Notes under the pieces: model-generated
Database searches by the model: none
Seen by the model: only the letters and a program-made list of their open reading frames with translations
What the model was told of the DNA's origin: nothing
Shown: positions 35,276-47,399 of the stretch, piece after piece
Layout: each line of letters starts with the position of its first letter
Numbering within the stretch: position 1 is the first letter of the stretch
Assembly (NCBI GenBank): GCA_963693085.1
Contig: OY856409.1
Span: 1,338,358,915 to 1,338,422,914, forward strand
Source: Alisma plantago-aquatica
Lineage: Eukaryota; Streptophyta; Magnoliopsida; Alismatales; Alismataceae
Direction: 5' to 3'
DNA: 64,000 nt
Program-made: the position numbers and the translations under genes

Positions 35276-38149
35276 TTTCTTTGATATGGACTTTTATCAA
35301 AAAGAAAAAAAAGAAAAGGGGGCGACCAAGTTTGGGCCGACTGGGAATGATGCAACCCCTGTTTAATAGGGTCCGAGCAGAGTCTGGAAGAGGGGGATAC
35401 TTTCCTGTGATTCGGAGGCTTAGAGTCTATAAAACCTCTCGATCATTGATGCTTGGTGGCGGCCGAACCCTATGCTAGGGTTATTTTGTTCAGAACCGAG
35501 GGCAAGGGAAGTAGGCCAAGGAAGAAGAAGCAAGAGGTGTCATTGTTGGCAGCTAGGAAGGTTTCTCATGGGCGATCCTTGATTCCATCCACCCAAACCA
35601 AGGGGATAGTTCCACCCTTATGGTTCAGGCCAGGTCGGAGATGGGGGCACTACATCCCTCGTGATCACGTGGCCACAGAGGCGAGATCGACCTCTGAAGG
35701 TGATGGACCAGTGGCACTCTATTTTTCTGCTTATGCACGTGAGAACACAATGGGAGGGGGAGGTAGGCGCCGGCCCTAAGGCCTGAGACGTTCCTGAGAT
35801 GGGGGTCGTCAGATCAAATCTTGACGGCCGAGATTGGCCAAGGTTAGGTAAGCTTCTAAAATTCATATCTTGAGATTGGGAACTCGGACCTTATCTAATA
35901 AGATACCATGGAAATCTCTTCAAAGGTACTATATTCTAAAAATATCTCTAGAATATAATTTGGATGTCTATTATTTATTATATGTTGGGTAGCCAAAAAT
36001 ATATGATTTTGATGTCTTGTTAATTAAAAATGGCAAACGAATTTAAAAATTCATGCAAAATTACTAAATGTGTATTCTGATATTCTTAACATTATTTCAA
36101 AGCCTGATTTCTATTATATGAAGTTTTATTGAGGTTTTTTATATAAACCCTCATAAGGGTATTTTGGGTATTTCACCCATGATATGATTTTTAAATGACC
36201 TGATATTTTAATACATGATCATTCCTACATTATAGGAATACTTTTCTACAGATTTGATGAAGTTTATTGTACTATTATATGAGTATATAGTTTTAGATGA
36301 GTAGCCATTATGAAAGAATAATAAATAATTATCCTGACACAATATGTGATATATGTATGCCTAATTAGGTCTGATATTAGTAATGTAATGGTATTCTACT
36401 TTGATTTCCTAATTGAGTCAATAAGTTTATAATATGTAACTATGTTTGAGAATTGTTCTCATTATATGAAGTATATGTTCATATTAGTGCATAAGACGGT
36501 TTATGTCTTATTTGAGTATAAAGATAATATTGATTATATAGTATGCGTTTTATTTTATTTTGATGTGAAGATTTTATGGTGATCATAGATTAAATTTATT
36601 TTTAAGAACCATAAGTTGGTATATATAGTTAGGAAGATGGGATTTGAGATTTAGAAATAGAAAGAGGGAACATAGGCTTGGACTGATAAAACTATGATGA
36701 TATCCAGGTTATTAAAGTTATGGAACTTGGAACTGAGACTTCCTTACCGATTCCATTTGTACAAGAGGTAAGTGGTTCATGCCCACAAGTATTTATGTTT
36801 ATCATACCTAGTACATTTACATGCTTCTTAATTGAGACCTTCGTGTCCAATATTCTAAATCAAGATATGCAAGAAATATTTTATGTGCTTTATGATTATA
36901 AAACTTTATATGCTCAATGGCTTAGGTAGTGATGTGTTATGGAATGATTCAAGATCATGAATTAAGTTCATAAGAAGGATACGATAATATATTTCTATAA
37001 TATCCCTTAGAGACATTTCATATGGATACTAAGAATTACAAGATAGGAACTAACACTAGACTTCTTTCCTTTCATGGTTTTGTGATATAACCATGTATTA
37101 TGATCTTAAGTTCAAATGTGTTATCAGTATCCCTCACATATATAGATGTGTTCATGTATTAAGATTTCAAGTAGAACATATTGTTAAGATTCCCCTCATT
37201 AATAGATATAATGGTTTGATAAGAATTCAAGTAGTAACATGTCATCAAGGTTTCTTATATATGTAGCGCTATAAGAATTAAGAAGTGAAATGGATTCCTT
37301 AGAAAGATTAGTGTTTAAGAAGTTAAGTATTATGTGAGAATATGGGTGTTGTACATGGTAGACCATGGCCCAATTTCTAAGATAAAGGTATTATTGGGAT
37401 CAGAATATATGGTAACATGAGTTTATGATGATATTATCAAGTTATGAAACATTAATTCATGATTAATTTGTAGGATGAGACTTTATATGATTTCTACTTT
37501 AAGACTTAAGATTTAAGTTTATACAAGTGTATTGAGATTAGACTTAATGAGATTTTATAGAAATTGAGTCACCTTGTCAGAAATAACATTCTTATAGATA
37601 TTTGATACTCGAGGACTCTCATATACTTCATATTCCCATATTTAGTTCAGATCCTTTTCCTAAGCCTTTAGACTTAGTTGTCATATATTTAGTGTCAAAA
37701 GTAGTTAAATCAATTCTATCATATTGAAGTATTAGACTAAAGATTTTCCGGATAATAAGGATATTAGATTTAGACTTAGACAACTCATGGTGTGAGTAGC
37801 CATATTTTTAATAAAGATACATGATAAGGGTTTTAGATCAAATCTCAATTATGAAGTAATTGAGATCCATATTCACATTCAGTTGTAGATTCAGTTTATC
37901 ACTTAAGAATAAAAGATTCAGATTCAGATTCAGATTTAGAACTTAGTACCTGCCCAATACTTAGTAATTAGTTTCTGATAAATTCAATTATCAGTATTCA
38001 GTTTAATATAAGATAAGTTTAGATTCAGTATTCAGTAAAGCTATCAGTATTCAGCTTCCATTCGGATTAAGAATTAAGTATCTTTAGACTTAATATAAAT
38101 AAGTCGAAGCCTTCACATAATACATTATATGATAAGTCCTCATTCAGTA

Positions 38150-38329
38150 GTCCCGGGACGATTCAAAGGCATCTGTTACCAATTAAGAAGAGTGTTTACT
38201 CCAATTCAGAGGTGTTACGACACCAATTCAGGGTGTAGATATGCCAATTCAGAGACACATCGGTGTCATTCAGAGGCATGTAGTGCCAATTCAGGGTACT
38301 TCGGTACCAATTCAGGGTGTAGATACGCT
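38150..38329 (+). repeat. Covarying hairpin array, 3' LTR of element 4
   Basis: Homologue of 32890-33069. GTCCCGGGAC (38150-38159), GACAC/GTGTC (loop now atcg), GGCA/TGCC and GGTAC-ttcg-GTACC are kept. The third unit is a perfect GGTGT-tacg-ACACC (38211-38224), where the 5' LTR has a weaker pairing. The fourth (38232-38245) is GGTGT-agat-ATGCC, against GGCGT-agat-ACGTC in the 5' LTR; both pair through G.T wobbles. Units one, two and eight each carry one weakened or lost end pair. Confidence 0.85.
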
Positions 38330-39030
38330 AATTCAGGAGGACTTATTTTATAATGGTGGTCACAAATAGATAAAATCATAAGTAAAAGATACTTAAGATT
38401 AGAGCATGTTTGTAATCTCATCTATGAGTGTGATGAGTGGAATTCAGATAAAATATTTATGATCCAGATACTTTGGCATAGGTCATGAGACCCAGAGTAT
38501 AGGTCTCCAGAAAAGATAGAATAGAAAATAAGAGTTTAAGAAATGAGAGATAATATGTTTCTAGATTTAATCAAAGTTTAATGTTCATTTGATATTTATG
38601 ATTTCAAGAATCTTTTGTAATATTTCAGTTCTTTAGCAATGTATATTTTATAATACTCATGCCACTTACTCTAACGACTATTTTTCCCAATCCATGGCTG
38701 GGGATGCGATGTCCGCAGGATTTGGAGCAGTGGAGGATCAAAAGAATAAGTAAAGAACTAGAAGATTTCAAGCTCAACCTAGTGGGGTGCTATTTACCTA
38801 GACGATCCAGAGTTTTGACATCTTTTTATTTTGTCTAGTAATGGCGTCAATTAGATTAGATTTTATGGTTTAACATGATGTAGTTTTCGGTTGACAAAAA
38901 CTATGTATGGATCAGTTTTACAGTTTTGCAAAGTGTTTCATTTATTTTCATTGCAATGATAATAATGTTTGTGACACTCCCAGTAAAAAAAATGCTTATG
39001 CTCATGTGTTATGAAAATCTGGGTGTTACA

Positions 39031-39035
39031 AGTAG
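39031..39035. other. Right target-site duplication of element 4
   Basis: AGTAG, identical to 29217-29221. Confidence 0.9.
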
Positions 39036-39294
39036 CCTAAAGGAAAACCTAAACAACTTCAAGTTACTATGGTTACTTACATCTTTTAATTGTAATATTT
39101 TAGGGGATTTAATCAACATGATTCTAATGTGAAACTCATAGGATCCTAAATCAACCTTTCATAATTCCATGGGTTGCATAGATAAATTATAGGGCAAACA
39201 TGTCACTTAAAGGGGAACTATGTAAGACAAGGTTACTAACTAGGGAGACAAAATTGAAATAGTCAGATTTCGACTACCATGGGCTCTGATACCA
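39036..39294 (-). other. 5' interior of gypsy element 2 with Met-tRNA primer site
   Basis: On the minus strand the LTR ends ...TTGCAACA and is followed directly by TGGTATCAGAGCCCATGG (39294 down to 39277), an excellent Met-tRNA primer-binding site. An ATG follows but soon meets stops. No gag is recognisable before element 4 interrupts. Confidence 0.85.
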
Positions 39295-39433
39295 TGTTGC
39301 AAAAGAGTGAAATCACCCCCCTTTACTAAAAATTTGAAGAATAAAACCTCCATTCCCAGCATAATCAAAAGGTATGTTGAAATGGGTGTAAAATTTTCAA
39401 ATCTTTATTTATATGGTATATAAAAGACCAATG

Positions 39434-40349
39434 AGTAATGTAGTGGAATGCTGAAGACATTTTCCCTCCCTGTCGCATGACGCAGCTCTGGCGTCCTGAG
39501 CGATGCCACTAGGGTTTCTTTGCGAGTGGCAACTATCTTGGGGGAGGGGGCTATGGCCGCCGGTGGGTGCCGCCTCACTCCCCCCAGGCCTCTCCTCGCC
39601 CAGACGCACATAGGATTTATTTACAGGAGGTAGGCATCATCAGATCGTGGCTTTCGGAAGATCCTCTTGGTGCCAACGTTGGGGCTTCAGGTCCTTCTGG
39701 CCCTGGTTTTCCCTAGCACTGTTGAGGGGCTAATCGATTGTGTCAGCAATTGGGAGCCATGTGGTGCATTGGTTTTCCCCAAGCATGAGCAGACTGACTA
39801 TCCTCTTCCTTCTACCAAGTCCTATGACACTGAGCTCCTCCTCCCTATCTTCTTTTTCCTTTTCCTACTTTAGTTAGTTAGTTATTGTTGGCCGGTGGCT
39901 GTACTTAGCCTGGTTTCTCTCCATCTAATCGGCGTTTGTTACTCGTCGTTTCATCGACATTTTGTGTCTCTCCTTTGTGAGAGTGTAGTTGCTTCTAGTC
40001 TCGTCTAAAGCTCAGATTTTGATTCATCTTAGATATGTTGCTTTGTTGTGTGTCTTCGCATGTAGAGGTGAACTCCTGTTGGATCACAGGTCTTAGACTT
40101 CTCTTTGTCTACAGATCCACATTCGTTTTGAAGGAATCTCTTAAGGAAAGCTGGCTATATCAGCATCGAAGAAAAGAGATCAATGCAGAAATGTTTTATT
40201 CACATTCCAATATGAGTTTCTATAAGATTATGGGTGTGTCCATGATCATTGTATGTTGTGATGGTTGTTCTCCCTCTTTATGTAGATTTCGTATGGCTAT
40301 GTGATGTATTTAATTTGTTTTGCTCTAAAAACAAGTAATGCGGCGGAAT
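39434..40349. mobile_element. 884 bp G+C-rich insert with 16 bp target duplication
   Basis: The insert (39450-40333) is flanked by AGTAATGTAGTGGAAT (39434-39449) and AGTAATGCGGCGGAAT (40334-40349), 13 of 16 identical, all differences being transitions. The other LTR of the same element has one copy at this site (24233-24248) and no insert. A 16 bp duplication without terminal inverted repeats or LTRs points to non-LTR (LINE-type) retrotransposition, either of a LINE piece or of a cellular transcript. There is no poly(A); the right end is GCTCTAAAAAC. Its left third is clearly more G+C-rich than the surroundings. Short open frames on both strands (39405-39611 minus, 39667-39873 plus) have no recognisable domain. 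Confidence 0.75.
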
Positions 40350-40764
40350 AAAATTTCATGACTATATTCAATTTTATAAAAGTGTACATCATCATTCTCC
40401 CATATAAGGGAAGTGTAAACTACTTCAAGTCTTGTCTCTCCAAAGTAACATCTCTAAGAGCTAGGTCCATGCTAAAAGCTAAGTTCTCCATGATCTTGTT
40501 CAATTCCTTGATCTAACCCTTGGTGGTTGGGAAAACATCCAGCAAAAGGGAAAGAAAATAAGGTATGTGTCAGAGATAATGAATAAGAAACAAGATAAAA
40601 ACAATAATGCAACTTAAGGTTATAGATTCATCATAAGATGAGAGGGCCAAGAGAATGAGGCATAAAAAAAAGATTATTGCCATAAATAAGTAAATAATAA
40701 TGAACTTGCATGAATGATTAATATTGGACTAAATTAACTAAATAGGGTCGAGGCACCTACCATA

Positions 40765-40923
40765 CCTCAACTTATAGATGAGGGGAGAATAATCACATTC
40801 CCAGTCACCTATAAAATATTTATATTGGGGAGAAATAACACATTCCCCAGGGGAGAGTAAAGACATTTCCCAAGGTGAAATAACACATGCCCTAAACTTT
40901 GGGTGGTTGCACATAAGTACCAC
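40765..40923. repeat. Hairpin array with conserved long loops (5' LTR of element 2)
   Basis: Homologue of 24692-24852. CCTCA/TGAGG, a cleaner GGGA/TCCC unit (loop gaataatcacat), TGGGGA/TCCCCA and GTGGT-type/ACCAC units persist. The AGGGC/GCCCT unit has decayed to AGGTG against GCCCT. Confidence 0.6.
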
Positions 40924-43900
40924 TACTATAACTAAATAGTCAAATAAACCATCATGCTCAAGAAATAGTAATGTGGAAATATAAATCATCATTTAGTTGC
41001 AACATGGCAGTGGGGTTCCAAGACCCAAGAAATAATATATCAAATCTGATTTTTGAGGCAATTAGAACAAGAGAAACAATAATAAAGGAAATAGGGTTCA
41101 ATTAATGCCTCATTAAGGAAAATAGGGTTTATTTGCAATTATCCCAACTTAGGGTGTAAGGAATGCACATACCTTTCTTTAACGAGATCCAGTTATCAAC
41201 TTGTACCACTTTAATTTATTCAAAGTTCCACTTTTCCTATTTTCAAAGTATAATCATGTATTAGGGTTCATTATGTACATTAATGTAAAGAAAACCCTAC
41301 TTTTGGACTTTTCTCACAAAGCTCCAATTTAGACTCTAAAAATGTCACCATCGATCTTATTAGGTTCTCCTAATTAATAAAACATATAATTTTGCATATT
41401 TTGGAGTTATGAAGTTAAAAGTGCATTTTTGATGATTTTTAATTATTAAATTCATTTTTAGAAAATACCTTTCGATAACACTCAAAACAAAGCTTGAAAG
41501 TATTTTTATTAGAAATCTTACATTTTTCCAATTTCAAAACATATTTTACTTTAATTTTTGGACAAGCGAGTCAAAAGATATAATTTTTATTAAATTGACC
41601 AAAAACAAAAAGCCACGTCATCAAAATAGGGCAAGAGAGGCAAAGGGAGAGTGAGAGAGGACCCACCCGCTGACTTGGCCCAATCAAGGGTGACCCAATC
41701 ACATGGTCAAAGGCCACATTTGACTCACACTAAGAAAAGAAGAGGGAGAGAAAATACCAGCGTAACCCACGCGTTAAAAATAAGAGAAGTAAAGGAAGGA
41801 GGGGCAAAACAGGGAAAATACATGGGGAACCATCATTCTCGCACAGCCATGTCGTGGCTGGCAAGCAGAGAAGTACTTCATGGTTGTGGTTTTGGGAAAA
41901 ACCATATACGATGACTATTTGAAAAACTAGAAGTGTAGAAAGGAAGAGAAGGAGGTGGCAAACTCACTGCACCCAACAATTGGGTTGTTAGTGCCGCCGA
42001 GTTCCTGCGAGATGAGCCACAAGCCGTGGAGGAAAACCGATCAGGCATGGTCGAGAAGATGGTGTGCAAGGAAATGGAGAGATGAGGAAGGCTTGGCAAT
42101 GGGCGATGAAACTAATGATGTAAACACATGTTTATATAGTTAGGTATTAGGGCTTATAGGTGGGTAGCTTCGAGAATCTTGGAGAGTAATATTGGGCATT
42201 TCTCGAATACGTAATGTTAGGGTACGAATATGGTATGGATGGATGTGGAATTCAATTTGCATCGCAAAGTGTCATTGAGAAATGAGGGAGTTATGCCCAA
42301 AATACTGGACCCCTTTGGTCCACGTTTACTGTTCATGCAGCTAGATGTAGGGGATACTCGGAACATTTAGTACAACTGTATAAATTGAGTCTTTTGATGC
42401 ATTTAATGTATAAAACTTCCTATAATTATTTGAGGTTGTAAACAAACTACAAATAAACTCAAATTTGATACATTAACTAATTTTGGGGTGAAGAATCTGA
42501 ATATAAAATTAGATTTACCTTTTTAGAAAGTTAAATTAGTCAATTAACCCAATTACTATTTTCTCTTTCTTCTCTCATGAATGACTATTAGATTCTCCAA
42601 AAATAATGAAACTTCACCCATAAGTCATATTAAGTATGTTAGATACTAATTTATTATTATTTCTATTCTTTGAAATTATTTGTTATTTTAATTATTGGTT
42701 TGAATATTTTGCACACTTTCTTTCTCCAAAATCTACCTTCTAATCAAATATTTTCCAAATTGAGTCAAAAGTCATTCAAAGGTATATTTTAACATATAGA
42801 ATACAAATTTGGCATTATTTTATTTTTTGAAGACTTTTATTATTTTATTTAATACATTTAAATTTTATCACTTATTTTTACCTTTTAATTTATTAGAGGC
42901 ATCTAGAAACTTTCTAAAAATATAAAACTTGTCCTATAAGCAATACTAAATGTGAGGAATATGATTTTGACATTTTATTAACATATATTTAATATTTTTG
43001 GTCTTTAAATCATTTTCTCTCTCCTAAATAAAATAAAATATTTAACAATGACCAAATTAGATGCAAATTCATACATAGACTCATGTTGATATGTAGATTA
43101 CGAATTTGAGGTTTATTTCCACTTTTGAAGTTGTTTAATAATTTGAAGAAATACTCATATTTTCCAATTCTGATTAATGCAAAGATAATTATTAATTTTC
43201 CAAAATTGTGGAACTTGATATTCAAGTAACCTTTAACTCAAGGAAAATGAATCTAAAGTTATCTTTAACCAATTAGTCTTCCTTTTATGAATTTTAGCCC
43301 ATTATCTAATATTACCACTACTTCTCATATTAAATAATTCCATATCGCATTAACATGTTTAAAGCATTATTATTCATTCCTTTTTCTCTTCTTTGCTCTA
43401 TAAGGCTAAGGAATGATCTAGAATGAATTATTTTATCATTATCTCATACATGTGATAAATTTTCATATTAGACCCTTAATAAAAATGTTTACTATGGTAT
43501 TTGTGCATAAACCCAAATGTTGGCATAAATGGTGATCAAAATCACCCCAAATCACAAATAATTCCACAAATTGAATACCAAGGCCAAAAATGGTAGAAAT
43601 GAAATGAAAAGCTTAGAAAGAGGGTCAAAAAGATAATATGTCCAGGTTTCGATATGTTACAGATGCAATGCATGGCATGAAAAGCCAAAACTTTGAAAAA
43701 GTACACAAAAATGCATGAAATTAAGCTATATGGTTTGCATGAATGCAAGCACAAAGAAACATATGCTAGATAGGGTGGTGTCCCAATCATCCTATCAACA
43801 AGTAAACAAGGTGAAATGGATGTAATCAGAATGAGAAAATAGAAAAGGGCATACTTTCCTACCACCCAAAACTTTGGAATCATGTTGTCCTCAACATGAA

Positions 43901-44579
43901 AATAAGCTTAGGAATGATAGGGTAGTTGTCACTGTGGAGGAGGTTGCAGATCCTGAGGAAGATCTCCCTATGCTGGTGGATCGGCCTGAGGAGGAGGATG
44001 CTGGTAATTAATGACCCTGATAGTTTGCTTGAGGGGGAGGGTATGTCTCTAGATATGTAGAAAGGGTGCTCCAGCAGTCTTCCACCCATTGGGGGTTTCT
44101 CTTCACATGTACATGTTGGTACTGGTACATGTGGTTGATCTGATAATGCATATGCAGTTGATCATACCATAAGTATTTCTATATTTGATGCATGCTCTGT
44201 TGTGTCTGTTGTATGCCCTCCAGCTATGCCTGTATGTTGGACATGTCATAAGCATTTTATGTGGCTGGTGTTGAGATTATGTTGCTTCCTCCCTCCTTCT
44301 TACTCTATGGATCTATCTCTACTGCTCCTCTACATTGGTTTCTCTAGCTCCTTCGGGTAGATTGACAAAAAAGCATTCTAAAGTTCTATCTTGGATGTTG
44401 TATTTCTAACGTTCTCATAATTTCAAGTAATCCCTTGGGCCTACAACCTCAAGAAGTGGGTAGGCGTGATAGGGAAAGTCAAGAGTGATCCCATGGTAGG
44501 AAAGGTGGACATTATAAAGAAACTTCTTACCCACAACGGTGATCTTTTGGGAGTGCACTACATATTTAATATCAACCAA

Positions 44580-45589
44580 TTAAGATCCTCCTGCCTTGGT
44601 GAGACCCTTAATATCACAACCTAGGTCAAGATCTATTAAAGTCACAGTCCCTCCCATAATAAATGAATTCTTTCTTTTGGATGGGATTGATCTCATGTGA
44701 TCAATCAAGAGTGCCCCTAGGTTGAGATACTTAGTCTTTATCATGCCATTAAACACAAAGAGATGTTTCCATGAGAAGCTACCATGATTGTCATATCGGC
44801 CAACATTGGTATTCACAATCACCTTATGTGCATACCTTAGATATGGGTTGTGAATTCCACTAGTTTTTTATCTTCCAAGTATGAAGCTTCTTTGCTCTAT
44901 CATCCTCTACCACATTTCCAAATAGTCAAGTTTGCTTATTTTTCAATGTGGCCCTCATTGAAGCGCTTGGCCTCCTTAGGGTTGGAGGCAAAAATGTTGT
45001 TCAGTTGTGAGATGATAAGCACATGCATTTCATTGAGAAGCCCACATCTTATGGCTTCCTCCCTCTTATATTTGGTCTTTTCAAGAGTGGTGAAAAATTG
45101 TTGTGCCAACTCAACATATGTATCTTGTACTTCACAAAGCATCTTATACAATCTAATATCTACCAACTCTACTTCCATGTAATATCTAATGCCTATTGCT
45201 TCCATTGTGTGTGAGTATGCATACCTTGTAGCAATCACCCTCATGGTTATACATTCTGGGTAAAGAGGCTTCAAAGTGATCTTTCCTTTGTTACATCTCC
45301 CATATGAAACACCTTCGGGAGCCTTGCCAAGATCCTTCATCTTGTCTGCCTCAAGTGTTGATAGAATGTCAAGTGGCTCAAACCACAACTCTTCTTCCTT
45401 AGAGTCTTCCTCATCCTCTTCTACCTCATAAATATGGGATCCCAGACTGGAATCTAGGTTCAATGGAACCCTCTCCTCAAACTTCCCCTCTTGATCATCT
45501 TCCTCTTCATTAATCAATAGTTTTCGTCGGGCTTGTGGTTGTTGTTGTGGTCTATCCATGGTTGTGGAGGTGGGTTGACATGTCAGCAT
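44580..45589 (-). pseudogene. ORF between protease and 3' border (plant transposon protein-like)
   Basis: Two reading segments. The first, 217 codons from an ATG at 45589, has an acidic stretch (about residues 30-70: NEEEDDQEGKFEE, then EVEEDEEDSKEEE) and then a mixed helical-looking region to about residue 217. After stops, 44822-44580 reads HLFVFNGMIKTKYLNLGALL followed by MGGTVTLIDLDLGCDIKGL. That segment resembles the conserved core of plant retroelement proteins annotated as ATHILA ORF-1 or 'putative plant transposon protein'; their role is unknown. It lies where pol would normally follow protease. Element E lacks it. The similarity is from memory of the family pattern and is moderate at best; a gag-unrelated or env-position ORF is an alternative. 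Confidence 0.4.
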
Positions 45590-46761
45590 AGGTCATGGTA
45601 GAGCACGTGAAGAAGATGATGAAGATTCCCCCTTTCCTCACTACAAATGGGTGATGACATCTGGCTCCAAGGAGCCAATCATCACATCGACATTGGCATC
45701 AGACTCCTCCTCTTCCTCAATGTATGTCACATCTGAGGTGTGATAGTTGTCAGATGAGCAGAGGTGAGAACTACTCATAGATGTTGAATGATGAAGTGAA
45801 CATGGTGTGGAGTTGGAAGGTGATCATGTTGGGCTAAGAGAGGTAATGGGGGTGTCAATGGATGCTCATTTGGTTTGCACCCTACTCCCAATGAGAGCTT
45901 GGAGGCTGCTTTGAGCCCCTTTCTTGATATCCTTCCCCATATTCTTCATTGTATGGTGGAAAATGGAGGAAGGGCTAGGATTTTTGGATTTCTAATATAG
46001 GGTGGGATGGAGAAATGGGGGTGGTTTGGAGATAGAGAAGGTGGATGGAGGTGTGGGGGAGGTAGATAAATGATTTGGGAGGTTGATTGGGGGTGAAATC
46101 GGGTTGGAGGAGGTGGAGGAGGAGCTTAGGTGGAGCTGCAGATCACCGACACTACACCATGGGTGAGGAGGAGTGGCAGAAATGAGAGGAGGGTTGTGGT
46201 GATTGAAAAATATATTTCCACTTAAGTGGTGGGATCGGCCCCTACCACATCTGTGGAGGGTCGCAACACCTATGATCACCAGTTGGAAGAACGATCTTGG
46301 TAGGTTCCATGCCCGTGCTAACTCCTACAAGGAAGATTCATGTCACTAACGCCACGCCCATGGTGGCTCTCCTTCTTTTCTTCTCAAAATGTCTTGTGGC
46401 TCTAATCATTTTTGCAATTTCCACCATGAACATTTTGATGTACCATGGTTGTGGTGACTATTTTATAAACCCATTTTTGCATCAAAATTAAAAATATATT
46501 CATATCTATCAATTTAATTGACATGCTATCACTTTTCTCTCACTTTGTGGCTAATTCACCTCATTCTTTCACTCTATTTCACCTGTCACCCTGTCACATT
46601 TAGAAAACTAAACAAAAATCATTAGACGCATGTGTGTGTGTTTCTAGGAAAAACTAAAGTATAACAAGAAAATAGGTTTTGAGAGAAAGAGTCTCAAATG
46701 GATGTGGGTTGCCTCCCACTAGGGCTAAGTTTAGAGCCTTCATCCATGCTTGTTGTTATTT

Positions 46762-47310
46762 CTACCATTGTGTGTCCACACCCAATGTGTCCTCCTTCTC
46801 ATCTGAAGTGACCCTCTCCAAATCTTTTATGACATGATCTTCATCCCAAGGAACATGCATTGTCTTGTAGCTGTTAGTTGCCATCCAACTCTCATGAAAG
46901 TTAGTATAGTCCAAGTTGCCATAAACGTCCTCATCCATTATATTCCACCTTTCCTCAGCAACGAATGTGAATATATCTAGCTTTTTACTCGTATAAGAGA
47001 CTGTCATGATGCCAGATCTCACTTTGATCTTTGCATCCAATGTGCATAAGAATGGCATCCCTAGGATGATGTAGTTCTTCCCATCCTTTGGCTTTATTTC
47101 CATTATAAGAAAATATTTTGGATGACTGGCAGTCCATTTCTTGTCCACATCCACCCTTAGGTTTTCTACCACACCCATAGGTATCTTGTTGGATCCATCA
47201 GCTAGCAATAGAACACAATCGATCAGCTAGTTTCATTCTTTCTAGGTGGATCTTGACAAACAAGCTTGTGGAATGATGCTCCCGCTGGAGCCCAAATCAA
47301 GTAAGTGCAT
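46762..47310 (-). pseudogene. Athila-like aspartic protease (element 1)
   Basis: A pepsin-fold retroviral-type protease that cuts the gag-pol precursor. The catalytic DLGS motif is at 47298-47287 (MHLLDLGSSGSIIP reads through it). After a frame break the open stretch from 47208 carries LADGSNKIPMGVVENLRVDV, a central YFLIMEI segment, and IILGMPFLCTLDAKIKVRSG, the second conserved hairpin (usually LGRP; here LGMP). The C-terminal 50 residues are acidic and not recognised. Breaks between the catalytic motif and the rest show it is dead. The matching region of element E is at 60462-60848. Confidence 0.75.
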
Positions 47311-47399
47311 GCTCTAAAAATTGAAAGTTGATGTAATAAGGAATGAGAGGGACACCAAGATCTTTCCTCTATCCTAGGAAGGGGTAGTCAAGAATGAAG

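Larger units (their letters stand above)
29222..39030 (+). mobile_element. Element 4: giant-LTR gypsy derivative without genes
   Basis: Two directly repeated LTRs of 4538 and 4540 bp (29222-33759 and 34491-39030) surround an interior of only 731 bp. The first starts TGTAACATCC and both end GGTGTTACA. A perfect 5 bp target duplication, AGTAG, flanks the whole. The interior opens with the primer site TGGTATCAGAGC and closes with a purine-rich stretch of gypsy type. There is no gag or pol. This fits the LARD class (large retrotransposon derivative), although LARDs usually have a longer interior. LTR identity is about 93-95% by eye in sampled stretches, so it is the youngest datable insertion here, consistent with its lying inside element 2. 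Confidence 0.93.
34491..39030 (+). repeat. Element 4, 3' LTR (4.54 kb)
   Basis: Direct repeat of 29222-33759. It starts TGCAACGTCC, where the first LTR has TGTAACATCC, and ends GGTGTTACA at 39030. It contains a TATA box (35266-35275), the G+C-rich leader (about 35320-35865) and the second hairpin array (38150-38329). Confidence 0.93.
24099..43661 (-). mobile_element. Gypsy element 2, non-autonomous, split by element 4
   Basis: LTRs at 24099-27614 (3') and 39295-43661 (5') start and end TGT...TTACA on the plus strand. They are about 92% identical by eye over the first 145 bp. The minus orientation follows from a Met-tRNA-type primer site at 39294-39281 and a polypurine tract next to 27615. 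Once element 4 (29222-39030) is removed, the interior is only about 1.9 kb. All that remains of coding sequence is a short pol tail beside the 3' LTR. It could not have moved on its own proteins. Confidence 0.85.
39295..43661 (-). repeat. Gypsy element 2, 5' LTR (with 884 bp insert)
   Basis: Pairs with 24099-27614. Without the 884 bp insert and one copy of its 16 bp flank it is about 3.47 kb, matching its partner. On the plus strand it starts TGTTGCAAAAGAG and ends GATATGTTACA at 43661, followed by GATGC, the right target duplication. Confidence 0.85.

Noticed and set aside
44580..45589. Envelope-like gene, given its position after protease
   Set aside because: No signal peptide or membrane segment is visible. 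The acidic stretch and the downstream core fit an ATHILA ORF-1-type protein better, although weakly.
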